Positions 1-10,600 of a stretch of 64,000 nt of DNA are shown piece after piece. This DNA is from JAWLFI01 sp964627995. GTDB lineage: Bacteria; Bacteroidota; Bacteroidia; Chitinophagales; Saprospiraceae. The stretch lies in NCBI GenBank assembly GCA_964627995.1, contig CAZVLN010000008.1:8538-72537 (forward strand), in the 5' to 3' direction. Every line of letters begins with the position of its first letter. Within the stretch, counting starts at the first letter, position 1. The position numbers and the translations under genes are program-made. The notes under the pieces were generated by a model that saw only the letters and a list, made by a program, of their open reading frames with translations, searched no databases and had not been told where the DNA came from.

Positions 1-2324
1 TTCCCGCAGCCATCTAGCACTCTCCACAACACTCTATGAGTTCCAAACGGCAAATACCGCTCAATGTGACTTGTGGTGCCTTCCAAATCATAACGTCCTC
101 CAGGGTTGTTATTGTTAATGTCTACATAGTATTCATATCGTAAATGCTCATTTGGCGTGCAATCTTCCAGCGTTGGGCTCAAACTCACAAAGCCTGTGCA
201 CTCCTGGACATTGTCAGTACAGATTGTAACGTCCTCGCAACCTGCTACAAATTCTGGAGCATCATCATCTCTGACTTTTATAACTTGTGTGTGCTCGCAT
301 ATTTTGTGAGTACCGTTTGTTCCACACCAATCCAGAACTTTCCACGTTCTCAAAATCTTATAGCAAAATCCATTCACCACGGAAAAGACCTCATCAGAAT
401 AATTTGTTGCCAAAATACTTCCGCAACCCACATTGTTGAATGAAGGGCGTCCCGTATTGTCCGGATCTGTCATCACAGAGTGACAACTGTTAATTTCAAC
501 ATCATCTGGCCAATTAATTTGACTGCAACTAAAAGGCTTGTCTCGTTTGATAAAAATCTTCTGTTCACAACTCGCTATAACGCCTCCCTGACCCGTAACT
601 TTAAATGTACGCAAGATATATCCACCGCCGCAATCCGTAAAGTCATCTACGTGCTCAGTTATAGTAATGTGTCCGCAACTCCCTGATGCAAAGCCGTCAT
701 AACCTACAAAACCATTCGGGTAATGAGAATTATATACGTAAATGGGCTTTCGATCTGCCGGGTCTGACACTACAGTACCAAAATCAGATAAGTCATTTAT
801 GTCTAATGGATAATCACAATCGATCGAAATGTCCGGTGGACAATGTAAGCTTGGTGGTAGTTTATTTTGCACCGTCACGTGAACCATACATTCATTGGTC
901 TGCCCGTTCGAGTCAGTCACGCGCAAAACAATGGTGTTCGGATTATTGGCGATATCAGCACAACAAAATTCAACAAAATCTCTAAACTCAGTATCGTCTG
1001 CCACACCGGGAGGACAGTCTCCGGGATGCATTCTTCGCACCTGTATATCTACCACATCCCCACAATCAGAATAGGAGCCGTCATTAAAAGTAGCTCCAAA
1101 AATTTTAGCCGTACCGTTAATCCCCAGGGCCACCACAGTGTTTTGGTCGCAAATAGCAATAGGGCCATTGCCACCACCTGAAGTAACTGTCAAATGAATT
1201 TGGCAAGAAGTGGGATGTCCCCCACAAGGGTTTTCTACCGTATACGTCACCGTATAAGTGCCCACATCAAGGCCTGACACTATAAATCGTCCATTAACCT
1301 CACTGATGATTCCTCCATTCACACTGACTGTATAATTAGGTGATCCTGAACATCCAGAACCAATAATGGGGTCAGGAAGTTCTACCACTGCCCCGCAATC
1401 AAAACCTCCTGCCACCGTAATATCGGCCGGACAATGGATGGTGGGCGTTGACTGATCTTCAATTTCAATAAGTTGAGTTTCTTCAATCGTATTGCCGGTG
1501 CAGTTATCCATCACCGTCCAATCTCTTAAAATCTTAAATCCACCACCACAGAGTGGTATCTGATGGTCCTGAAAATACACCCAAAAATCACAAACCTCCT
1601 GAGGATATATGGCCTGACCGTCGATCGTGGGAACTCCAGCTTCATTAGCTTCCGGATAACCATTACCATTTAAGTCCCAGGAGGGATCATCGCACTGAAA
1701 AGCAGGGAGTTCGATACCATCTCTATTTTCAGGAAAATCTACTGCAGACAAACTCTCGCGCTCATATTGAATCGTCTGCGTGCATGGACTGCTTTCATTT
1801 CCAGAAGCATCGACTGCAATATATGTAATGGAACGAATCGCCGTAAACGGACTCGAACAGGGCTGAGAAGTAATATTATCACTCAATATTTCAATTTCCG
1901 GATTTGGATCACAATTATCGTCTACTAAAAAGCTAGGAACTGAATTGGGATCCTGCTCAGAACATGAAGTCGTTACGCTAGGCTGACAGTCTATCGTAGG
2001 CGGAAGTTTGTCTTCGATGAAAATCTCCCCCCAACAAGAATTGCCATTCAAAAACACTCGCACCTCAAGAGTCTGACCAATATATGAACCGTCTACCATA
2101 TCGCCGATAGGCTGACCCGAGGCATCAAAAATGGTGACCATATAAGGACAATTGGCTCCCGGTCCCTCTAAAATCATATCCGGTGTTATCAAAGCTGAAC
2201 AGTTCGGTCCCAGCGATACGTTTATGAGATCGTTACACGACAGCGGGCAATTTTGGGCATTTGAGGTCGCTGAACCCAAACCCAATAATAGAAAACTTAG
2301 GAGAAAGGAGTATAAATGATTCAT
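1..2324 (-). CDS. Large secreted Cys-rich adhesin-like protein (3' partial)
   Basis: The frame is open from an ATG at 2324 to the left edge, about 774 codons, with no stop, so the C-terminus lies outside the window. The N-terminus is a clear signal peptide (MNHLYSFLLSFLLLGLGSATSNAQ, cleavage near residue 24). The mature part is rich in Cys and Asp/Asn and built from repeated units of about 90-130 residues. These include segments such as PPTIDCQPSVTTSC, STPTIHCPADITV and PPSLHCPPDISIDC, which resemble HYR/Ig-like modules, and RTWKVLDWCGTNG, a motif common in large Saprospiraceae surface proteins. It is probably exported to the cell surface, and a T9SS sorting domain would be expected in the missing C-terminus; that is inference. 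No enzymatic motif is visible. It diverges from the regulator at 2842. Confidence 0.8.
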   Translation of the reverse strand, partial: MNHLYSFLLSFLLLGLGSATSNAQNCPLSCNDLINVSLGPNCSALITPDMILEGPGANCPYMVTIFDASGQPIGDMVDGSYIGQTLEVRVFLNGNSCWGEIFIEDKLPPTIDCQPSVTTSCSEQDPNSVPSFLVDDNCDPNPEIEILSDNITSQPCSSPFTAIRSITYIAVDASGNESSPCTQTIQYERESLSAVDFPENRDGIELPAFQCDDPSWDLNGNGYPEANEAGVPTIDGQAIYPQEVCDFWVYFQDHQIPLCGGGFKILRDWTVMDNCTGNTIEETQLIEIEDQSTPTIHCPADITVAGGFDCGAVVELPDPIIGSGCSGSPNYTVSVNGGIISEVNGRFIVSGLDVGTYTVTYTVENPCGGHPTSCQIHLTVTSGGGNGPIAICDQNTVVALGINGTAKIFGATFNDGSYSDCGDVVDIQVRRMHPGDCPPGVADDTEFRDFVEFCCADIANNPNTIVLRVTDSNGQTNECMVHVTVQNKLPPSLHCPPDISIDCDYPLDINDLSDFGTVVSDPADRKPIYVYNSHYPNGFVGYDGFASGSCGHITITEHVDDFTDCGGGYILRTFKVTGQGGVIASCEQKIFIKRDKPFSCSQINWPDDVEINSCHSVMTDPDNTGRPSFNNVGCGSILATNYSDEVFSVVNGFCYKILRTWKVLDWCGTNGTHKICEHTQVIKVRDDDAPEFVAGCEDVTICTDNVQECTGFVSLSPTLEDCTPNEHLRYEYYVDINNNNPGGRYDLEGTTSHIERYLPFGTHRVLWRVLDGCG

Positions 2325-2446
2325 ATAAGAGTAGTTTTAATCTTTATCTAGCTCCAAATATAAGGATTACCCATCAAAAAAAATTGATTTGTACCTGACA
2401 ATATCAAAACTTTATACATATTATATATATTCGTAATACAAAATGT

Positions 2447-2628
2447 GTTTTTGGGCGCATCCCCTGCCTCAAACGAGTCAGGGGTCAGGCTATGCGGTGC
2501 TATCGGTCTCGCTTCCATAATTATTAAGTCCGAAATCAAAAAAAAGTGCGGGTATCGACCACCTAAGACCGCACCCCATCGTGAAAGCGAGACCCCGCCA
2601 GCGGCGGGCACCTCCTATCCTTTGCGCG
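2447..2628 (-). repeat. GC-rich intergenic repeat, copy A
   Basis: Read on the minus strand it begins with GCGCAAAGGATAGGAGGTG, has a middle box GCATAGCCTGACCCC and ends in GGGGATGCGCCCAAAAA, matching six other copies in the window. Inside are nested stems: GGTCTCGCTT (2505-2514) pairs perfectly with AAGCGAGACC (2585-2594), enclosing GTGCGG (2546-2551) with CCGCAC (2569-2574). The terminal hairpin is CCCCTG with CAGGGG. It fills the gap between the left-edge gene and the regulator. The rest of the gap (2325-2446 and 2629-2841) is AT-rich and shows nothing further. Open frames through it are not taken as genes. Confidence 0.8.
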
Positions 2629-2841
2629 AAATACAATAAAATTCTCTTATTTGGTCACTTATGCCCATTTCCCATGCATCATCTACCAATCACTGCCGAT
2701 CGACTATTACTATCGTATTTAGTATCAACACGTGTTTAAACTTTCTGGCTTGCTATGCCGTGTCTGGTGAACCATTCATCAGCGGAGTTTCTTCAGAATT
2801 ATATAAATTGCTATATTGTCAATTGTTCCATCTTACACCCG

Positions 2842-3528
2842 ATGAAAGAGCTTCACCAATCCATCACTATAGGTATAGCTGACGAGCACCCAATCATGGC
2901 CGCCGGCCTTATTCACCTGCTCCAAGCTGAACTGGATTTTTCCATACGTATACAATGGGTGGTAGCCTCAGGCAGAACGCTTATGGAACAATTGCGCAAA
3001 AATCCAATAAGATTACTCATTAGTGAGCTTAAATTATCTGAAATTGACGGTGTTGACCTTATTGAGCAAATAAAATCCACATACCCGCAGACTCGTGTCC
3101 TAATTTTATCTCAATACGATCAACAAAAATTTGTGAAGATGGCATTTACAAGCGGAGTAGATGGATATGTACTCAAACGCTCTCAGCCAGAAGATCTTAT
3201 TCAAGGCGTTCGGGAAGTCATTCAGGGTAAAGTGTATATGGGGCAAGATGTGCACTTCGGACCTAAGCGAAAAAAAGGTGGCTCCGAGTCAGCTCGAAAG
3301 AAAGAGTTTGAAAATGAAGACCGTTTTAAAGCCCAAAATGATTTGACGGATAGAGAGCGGGAAATTTTAGGGAAAATCGCAGATGGTCAAACCATCCAAG
3401 AAATAGCCGATGAGCTTTTTATTTCTGACCAAACCGTATCCGCGCATAAGAGAAATATGATGCGAAAATTTGACGTACACAGTAGTCGCGAATTAATTGA
3501 AAAGTCACATCAGCACAAGCTGCTATAG
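2842..3528 (+). CDS. NarL/LuxR-type response regulator with atypical receiver
   Basis: A 228-residue two-domain regulator. Residues 8-125 form a CheY-like receiver and about 160-215 a LuxR-type helix-turn-helix (LTDREREILGKIADG, then the recognition-helix region SDQTVSAHKRNMMRKF). The acidic pair is D14-E15, the Thr/Ser switch S90 and the conserved Lys K112, but the phosphoacceptor position in LLISELKL carries Glu (E62) instead of Asp. Canonical Asp phosphorylation is therefore not expected, and constitutive or protein-contact control is more likely; that is inference. The ATG at 2842 is preferred to an upstream in-frame ATG at 2755, because the extra residues do not resemble the family and the receiver begins right after 2842. 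No histidine kinase gene is adjacent. The targets are unknown. Confidence 0.85.
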   Translation: MKELHQSITIGIADEHPIMAAGLIHLLQAELDFSIRIQWVVASGRTLMEQLRKNPIRLLISELKLSEIDGVDLIEQIKSTYPQTRVLILSQYDQQKFVKMAFTSGVDGYVLKRSQPEDLIQGVREVIQGKVYMGQDVHFGPKRKKGGSESARKKEFENEDRFKAQNDLTDREREILGKIADGQTIQEIADELFISDQTVSAHKRNMMRKFDVHSSRELIEKSHQHKLL

Positions 3529-3635
3529 GCATTCCTGAAAAATAGGTGAGTTCACGGCCGGCGATCTCTTTTAAAAAAAAATGAGAAAGAAAGAATCTTT
3601 AATTTTCAAATTAACGCCTGTGTGCTTTGAAAGCT

Positions 3636-3824
3636 GCGTGAGGGATAGAAGCGGCAGGCAGCAGAGCCATGCTGCGAGCAGGCCTAGTGCGAGGAAGTGC
3701 CACAAGAAACTCCCCGCAGCCATAGGGATGCCGCTGCATGCGCTGCTGACTAAGAGCGGATAGCCCGACCCAGAGGCGGATTTATAGCCATGGGCGAAAT
3801 CCGGCCTGGGGGCACGCCCAAAAA
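3636..3824 (+). repeat. GC-rich intergenic repeat, copy B
   Basis: It starts GCGTGAGGGATAGAAGCGG, has the middle box AGAGCGGATAGCCCGACCC and ends GGGGGCACGCCCAAAAA. The terminal hairpin pairs CCCAG and CGGATTT on the left with AAATCCG and CTGGG on the right. It lies between the regulator and the first metalloprotease, in the same orientation as both. It is the copy closest to the consensus. The remaining gap sequence (3529-3635 and 3825-3954) shows no gene. Confidence 0.85.
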
Positions 3825-3954
3825 CTCAACTTCACGATTTTAAATAAAAAACTTGCTTTTTGATGGTAGGATTCGTTTTATAATAAAGAGCAATCAAAAT
3901 GATGGGTTCTTCAATCCCAGTGCAAATCGAGCTAATCAATCACAATATTTTTAT

Positions 3955-3962
3955 TACTTTTG
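3955..3962 (+). promoter_or_regulatory. Bacteroidota -7 box upstream of metalloprotease 1
   Basis: TACTTTTG is an exact match to TAnnTTTG, 27 bases before the ATG at 3990. No good TTG -33 box is seen about 20 bases upstream. A TTG codon inside this box can be read as an in-frame start, which is why the ATG downstream is preferred. Confidence 0.5.
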
Positions 3963-3989
3963 AAGGTAACTGACCATAAAGAACAAACT

Positions 3990-6900
3990 ATGAACAACCA
4001 CACACTTAAGCGCATATCAGGGCGAATTTTGTCCTCTTTTATTGTAATTGCTATTTCTATAGGCTCGGTACTTTCTCAGTCAATATTCACGCCGGTTGAG
4101 ACCGAAAGTATTTCATTTTCCGATCGAGTCATTTATGAACCTCAAAGCTACTCGGCTTACGAGGCGAATGATAATGAATTGCAAGCATCCTTGAAGAAGG
4201 CGATTCGCGAAAAGGGGCCATTTGAAATGCCTCTACCTAATGGTGAAATTATTCCCGTGCAACTTCGACCCTATAAAGTTGCCCAAGCTGGTTTTTACAA
4301 AAAGTATCCCAGTATTCAGACTTTTGCCTTTTCCAGTATATCGGGAGAAATTGATGGATTTGGGTCTATGTCAAAAAAAGGTTTTCATGCAGTGGGTCGC
4401 AGTCCGGAGGGTCAGTTTTACATTGATCCAACGCGAAAAGATATAGAACAGAAGACCTATGCGGCCTACTACAGCTCTGAATATCAATTGCCGGAAGGCA
4501 TTGAACGGTCTATGTGTGAGATGGAAGATGACATGGATGAGGTGCCCAACCCAGGCCAGTCGATAGCGTCACGTGCTTCTAAGTCCGCTAAATCTGGGAA
4601 AGATCGTCAGCCTTTGCGGCAATACGTTTTAGTAGTAGCGACTACGGGAGAATATGCGCAATACCACGGGGGTACAAAAGCTGATGTAGCTGCGGAAATG
4701 ATTAACCTGATGATTCGTGTCAATGAGGTCATGCGCAGAGAATTTTCGGTAGAGTATATTTTAAATCAAGATACAGATACCCTATTTTTTTTAGATCCCG
4801 CTACAGACGGATATACTAATGGACAAACATCAGTTTTGATCAATCAGGTCAATGATGTTATAAGTCAGTATTTTGATAATTCGGAGTATGATCTTGGCCA
4901 TTTGCTATGCACCCGGTATGGAGGCCTGGCGACTGTTTCTTCTGTTTGCAGTAATTCCAGAAAACGAAGAGGCGTATCTTGCGGAGACGATCCTATAGGC
5001 GACCGTTTTTATGTTGAATTGGTATGCCACGAAATAGGACATCAAATGGGATCCAGGCACTCTTTCAATCACTGCCGGGGTGAAAACGAGAGTTTACCTT
5101 TCGGCTTCGAGCCGGGAAGCGGGACGACTATTATGGCATATGCTAACCTTTGCCCTGGTCGAAATGTCAGTAATTTTACATCCCCGTATTACAATATAGG
5201 ATCACTACAGTCTATCACTTCGTACATGCATGAAGGATTCGGTAACACCTGTGCCGATGAGACACCGCGACCGGGTCAGGTTCCAACCTTAGCGTTTGAT
5301 TTTGATACAGACGTACCAACTACCATTCCAGCCTCTACTCCATTTGAACTAACGGCAGCAGTTACGGCAGATACTATAGACCTATTATATTGCTGGGAGC
5401 AATATGACGCCTCCCCTTTCAATTGCGATGTTAATAATCCCACAGATAATTGTCCATTATTTCGATCCAGAGAGCCTACCACAAGCCCAACCCGGGTTTT
5501 TCCAAGAATAGAAGATATTATCAGCGGGCAGAGTAATCGTTGGGAACGACTACCTGACTACGATCGGTCCATGCAGTTCATGTGCACACTTCGGGATTGG
5601 GATCCAGAAGGCGGGACGCTTGACTGGGATTTGGTGCAACTTGAGGTAACAACTGATGCGGGTCCATTTACTGTAGGCTCAATTTCAGGCGAGTATGAAG
5701 TAGGTGACCAAATCGAGATCAATTGGGATGTTGCGCAAACCGATCAGGGGCTGGTCTCTTGCGAAACTGTAGATATTTATCTTTCCGATGATGGAGGTTT
5801 TACTTACCCTCATTTGTTGGCTGAGGCTGTTCCCAACTCGGGTCAGTTGACAATAAATGCCCCTAATATTCCCACATCAAATGCCAAGATAAAGGTCAAG
5901 GGTCACGATAATTTCTTTTTCAATATTTCAGGATCTACTTTTGAAATAACAGGTCCATCTTCGCCTACTTTTTCAGCTTCCTACCCTGCATTTTTTGATC
6001 AAGTTTGCCTCCCAACAGAGGGTACGTATCGCATTGAAACAGAATCCTATTTAGGATTTGATGAGGATATTCTTTTAGCGGACCTTCAAGGCCTACCTGC
6101 GGGCGCTAGTTGGGAAGCTGTGCCGCCTGTAATACAAGGCGGTCAGTCAATGGATATCATAGTGGACTTTGGAGGTGCTGAAAAGCAAGATTTAGATTTG
6201 CAGGCTGTTTTGACGTCCATTTCAGTAGATACGGTTCAAGTTTCCATTCAAACAAGCATTATTTCCAATAATTTTGAGGATCTGCAATTGACAGCACCCA
6301 GCCTAAATCAAGAGAATGCTTCTCCCATAGTAGACTTTTCGTGGACGGAGGCGGAAGATGCTCTATCTTACCGAGTTGAATTATCCTTTTCACCCTCGTT
6401 TGAGAATATAGAGGCTTCTGTAGTCTCAGAAAGTGCAGCCACAAACTTTAACTCTTCCATAGGGTACCAATTGGAAGCAGGGGAAACCTACTTCTGGCGG
6501 GTCATTCCAATCAATGAATGTGGTGATGGTTCCTCTTCTGAGGTTTTCGTTTTGAGAACGGGAGCTACAAGTTGTGATCGGTACACATCGATTGATGTTC
6601 CGAAAGCCATTCTTCCTACATCCAACGCGGTAGCAGAATCCATAATCGAGGTAGAAGAAGAAGGTGTTATAGAATCAGTGGAAGTCAGAAACTTGCGAGG
6701 TACACACCCTTTTGTTGGCGAGATACGCGCCCGTCTGGAGAGCCCTTCTGGAACTTCGGTGCGGTTATTTACTGAGGAATGCTTTAATTTGTCCGACTTT
6801 AATGTAAATTTCAGTGATCTGGCAGCAACTGAACTTCAGTGCCCGCTGACTGGGGGCAACTCATACAAGCCTCAGGATGCCTTGAGCGCTCTAGCCGGAG

Positions 6901-7598
6901 GAATAACGCAAGGAAGATGGAAGTTGATCATTGAAGACCGCACCGCCGGTAGCGGGGGTTCACTTCAAGCATGGGCTCTAGAGTTATGCGGTGCTTTGTC
7001 AGCTAGCTCGCCTTCGCTTGACAAAGACTCATTGTACGTTTCGCGGGGAGGACAACAATTCCTTAAAGACGACAATTTAAGTGCTGAAAAGGAAGATATA
7101 GAACCTTACGAAATTACATACACGGTAGTCGATGCACCACGTCATGGTGTTCTCACCTTTGGTAATGATACCCTTAGAGCCGGTGCTGAATTCACTCAGG
7201 ATGCTGTAAATAAATGGTGGTTGACTTATTCGCATAACGGATCAGATGCTGACCGAGATTTTATCACCTTCGTTGTAGAAGACGACGATGGCGGGTGGAT
7301 TGGTTTAGATACACTCCCAATCAGGGTGGATGCTGTTTTGCAATCGGAAGTAGTCACTTCAAAATCCTTTGAAGTTTTTCCTAACCCTACCTCCGGAGTA
7401 TTTTATATATATCCACCCAAGGGTTTTCGCCACGGCTTACTCGAAATTCGAGATGCCAAAGGAGTATCTGTGAGGTCTATCGAACTTTCTGGAGCTGATC
7501 AAGTAAAGGTAGTAGAGGGAGGATTAACTCCCGGCCTGTATTATATCCAACTCATAGAAGGTGAACAACGCCTTGTACAAAAATTAATTGTGCAATAA
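3990..7598 (+). CDS. Secreted reprolysin-like zinc metalloprotease, T9SS cargo (paralog 1)
   Basis: A 1202-residue modular exoprotease. Order: signal peptide (1-30, ending VLSQ); a propeptide-like region to about 205; a zinc metalloprotease domain with HEIGHQMGSRHSF starting at residue 347 (zinc-binding HExxHxxGxxH as in M12B/reprolysin-like enzymes); Ig-like segments; a fibronectin III-like module (about 765-860, SYRVELSFSPSF...YFWRVIPINECGDG); a proprotein convertase P domain (about 867-1003, with GEIRARLESPSGT and GRWKLIIEDRTAG); a CSPG/NG2-like repeat (about 1015-1105, APRHGVLTFG...YSHNGSDADRDF); and a C-terminal T9SS type A sorting domain (FPNPTSGVF... to the end). It probably degrades proteins outside the cell or at its surface; the substrate is unknown. 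The next gene is a full-length paralog. Confidence 0.9.
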   Translation: MNNHTLKRISGRILSSFIVIAISIGSVLSQSIFTPVETESISFSDRVIYEPQSYSAYEANDNELQASLKKAIREKGPFEMPLPNGEIIPVQLRPYKVAQAGFYKKYPSIQTFAFSSISGEIDGFGSMSKKGFHAVGRSPEGQFYIDPTRKDIEQKTYAAYYSSEYQLPEGIERSMCEMEDDMDEVPNPGQSIASRASKSAKSGKDRQPLRQYVLVVATTGEYAQYHGGTKADVAAEMINLMIRVNEVMRREFSVEYILNQDTDTLFFLDPATDGYTNGQTSVLINQVNDVISQYFDNSEYDLGHLLCTRYGGLATVSSVCSNSRKRRGVSCGDDPIGDRFYVELVCHEIGHQMGSRHSFNHCRGENESLPFGFEPGSGTTIMAYANLCPGRNVSNFTSPYYNIGSLQSITSYMHEGFGNTCADETPRPGQVPTLAFDFDTDVPTTIPASTPFELTAAVTADTIDLLYCWEQYDASPFNCDVNNPTDNCPLFRSREPTTSPTRVFPRIEDIISGQSNRWERLPDYDRSMQFMCTLRDWDPEGGTLDWDLVQLEVTTDAGPFTVGSISGEYEVGDQIEINWDVAQTDQGLVSCETVDIYLSDDGGFTYPHLLAEAVPNSGQLTINAPNIPTSNAKIKVKGHDNFFFNISGSTFEITGPSSPTFSASYPAFFDQVCLPTEGTYRIETESYLGFDEDILLADLQGLPAGASWEAVPPVIQGGQSMDIIVDFGGAEKQDLDLQAVLTSISVDTVQVSIQTSIISNNFEDLQLTAPSLNQENASPIVDFSWTEAEDALSYRVELSFSPSFENIEASVVSESAATNFNSSIGYQLEAGETYFWRVIPINECGDGSSSEVFVLRTGATSCDRYTSIDVPKAILPTSNAVAESIIEVEEEGVIESVEVRNLRGTHPFVGEIRARLESPSGTSVRLFTEECFNLSDFNVNFSDLAATELQCPLTGGNSYKPQDALSALAGGITQGRWKLIIEDRTAGSGGSLQAWALELCGALSASSPSLDKDSLYVSRGGQQFLKDDNLSAEKEDIEPYEITYTVVDAPRHGVLTFGNDTLRAGAEFTQDAVNKWWLTYSHNGSDADRDFITFVVEDDDGGWIGLDTLPIRVDAVLQSEVVTSKSFEVFPNPTSGVFYIYPPKGFRHGLLEIRDAKGVSVRSIELSGADQVKVVEGGLTPGLYYIQLIEGEQRLVQKLIVQ

Positions 7599-7668
7599 GG
7601 TAAGTCCCAGCGGGGTTATAAATATTAGACCTATTTTTTAAACACACGAACTGAACATAATTAATACC

Positions 7669-10600
7669 ATGCGACTAGCTATTCGAATATATCTTTTATT
7701 ATTCCTGTTGTTGCCTTTTGGCATAATTGCTCAAGGTTTATTTCAACCGATCGCTAAAGAGCAAATCACATTTGATGATCGGCAACTCTTTAAACCCAAG
7801 AAATTTGAGGGATATCAAGTTTCTGAATCTGCTTTACGTACTCAAATTACCAAAGTAATGGATACAGAAAGCTCGGTTCAAATCCCCCTACCGAGCCAGC
7901 CGGATGCTCTGTTTAGCGTTGAATTTTACGCTATTTCCAGCCCTAATTTTTACAAAAGGCACTCGAGCATTCAAACGTTTAAACTCACTCAACTCAACGG
8001 AGATTACGTAGGCTATGGTGACATAACCGGGCATGGCTTTCACGCCGTTTTACGAAATAAATCAGGAGCTGTTTACATTGATCCTACGAATCGAGAGCGA
8101 GGCCATTCGACCTATGCTGTTTATCATGTAAGAGATTATAATCGACCCGAGGCATACAGCAAATTTACCTGTGACCTGGACGAAATATTAGACGAACAGA
8201 CAAGTCCAGGAGTAGAAATCACCCGGGCCCTAGAAAGAGGAAAAAGTATTTCACGAAATCAAAAGGCGAATGAGGATGTACCACTTCGTAGATATCGCAT
8301 GGCTCCCATTACCACTTATGGATATTCAAATTTTCACGGTGGCACGCTGGAATTAGTTACCGGCGCTCTGACCACGATGATATTGCGCGTCAATGAAGTA
8401 GTCCGTCGAGAATTTTCTGTAGAGTTTGTATTTATTGATGAAATCGATTCTTTGATCGTCCTAGATCCCAATAATAACGAGCTCACAGATGGAAACACAC
8501 AGGCTTTGATTAATGAGGCGCCTGGGTTTATTATTCGGAGGGGTATTTCCGGAAGTAGATACGATGTTGGACATGTTTTCTGCACAAATGCAGGTGGTTT
8601 AGCTCAGCTCAATTCAGTTTGCTCGAATAACGGTAAAGCCCGCGGAGTTTCTTGCGGATTCAATCCTATTGGGGATAACTGGTACGTTGGTTTGGTTTGC
8701 CACGAAATAGGGCACCAAATGGGATCGCCTCACTCCTTCAACTTTTGTCGAGGCAACAATGAGTCGCTAGCTTTTGGTTTTGAGCCAGGAAGTGGAAGTA
8801 CGATTATGTCTTATGCTGGTATTTGCGGACCAATAAGAAATGTTCAACGAGATAGTGATCCATATTACAACATTGGATCTGTAGAATCTATTATAGCGCA
8901 TATGCACAATGGTGTTGGTGATGCGTGTCCGGAGAAAATACCTCAAAATCACCCCCTCCCTGACATTACGCTCAATTACGATGAAACATCCAATTTAGCG
9001 ATACCTATAAGCACGCCCTTTGAATTGGAGGCAGCGGCTGAGGTAGATGGCAGTTCGGACGTGCTATATTGCTGGGAGCAGCGTGATGCCGGATTAACCA
9101 ACTGCGAAGTTGGTGAGCCTACAGGGAACTGTCCAGCTTTTCGGTCCTTCCCGCCCACAACAGACCCTGTTCGCGTATTTCCGAAAATTGAGGATATTGT
9201 TTTTAACCAGTCCTCAGAATTTGAAGTCCTACCGGATTATGCCCGATCCATGCGCTTTAGTTGTACCGTTCGCGATTGGAATCCTGATGGCGGGGTGATT
9301 GCCTGGGATTATGTTTCTTTTGACGTTGAAGACCAAGCAGGACCATTTACCGTGGAGTCTATATCAGGCATGTACGAAGTAGGAGAATCACTAACAGTTG
9401 AATGGGATGTAGCCGGAACGAATGAAGCACCAATTAACTGTCAAACTGTAGATATTTATTTATCTGAAGACGGTGGATTTACATATCCCCACCTTATTCA
9501 GGCCGGCGTACCAAATACCGGCTCGTACCCTATCAATTTGCCTGAAGTGACAACCAACTCAGCTAAAATTAAAGTGAAAGCCAGTCAAAATATATTTTTC
9601 AACTTATCACCATCTACGTTTAGTATTATGGACGCGGATGAGCCAGGCTTTATTGCTCGGGTAAGTCCGGTAGTACAGCAGGCCTGCCCCCCCGACCTAA
9701 CTAGCTACCTGCTCGAAACAACAGGATATGGAGGATTTGTAAATTCGATCCGAATTTCTGAGATTCTGGGTTTACCTAGTGAAGCAAGTTTTCAAAATGT
9801 TCCTGCGGATGTAAGTCCGGGAGAACTGACTGAATTGCAAATTGATTGGGGAAACAGTTTGGAAGGTATCTATGACCTTGAAATACTTCTGGTTGCAGAT
9901 GGAGCTGATACAATCAATATCCCCATCCGTTCTGAGATCATAACCAATAATTTTGATGACCTAAGAGGCTTGGTTCCTGAAGCGAATGCAGAAAACGTTG
10001 CTCAGTCCATTGAATTTGTTTGGGCTAAGTCAGATGATGCTTTAGCCTATCGCTTAGAATTAGCTGAAAATCCAAGTTTTGAATCTGGCAGTATTATACT
10101 CAGTGAAGGCCTGGGTAATGTAAACAGTTTTAGCACAAGCGATCTGCTTCCAGCAAACACTCTGATATACTGGCGAGTAGTTCCTATAAATGATTGTGGC
10201 GAAGGAACACCTAGCCCAGTGCAGGTTTTCCAAACAGTTCAGATAGATTGTCAATCCTACACCTCTGTGGATGTTCCCAAGGTTATTACGGCAGCTGGAA
10301 ATGGACGTACTCGGTCAAGGTTACAAATTTTTGAAACGGGTGAAATAGCAAATCTTAATGTAAAGCGGTTGCGCGGAAGTCATCAGTTTATAGGCGATAT
10401 TTCCGCAACATTAGTGAGCCCGCAGGGAACTGAAGTTCGGCTGTTTGAGAATCGTTGTTTTAATAGTACAGATTTTAACATTTCCCTCAATGATGCGGCA
10501 AGCTCTGAAGTTTCATGCCCATTAAATCAAGGAAGAACCCAACGCCCACTAGACTCCTTATCTGTCCTGAATGGTGAAGAATTATCAGGGGATTGGGAAA

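Noticed and set aside
2348..2611. 87-codon minus-strand open frame
   Set aside because: It lies across repeat copy A, has no family resemblance, and its start is inside the element.
3581..3763. 60-codon plus-strand open frame
   Set aside because: It is the product of repeat copy B reading open; composition is not protein-like.
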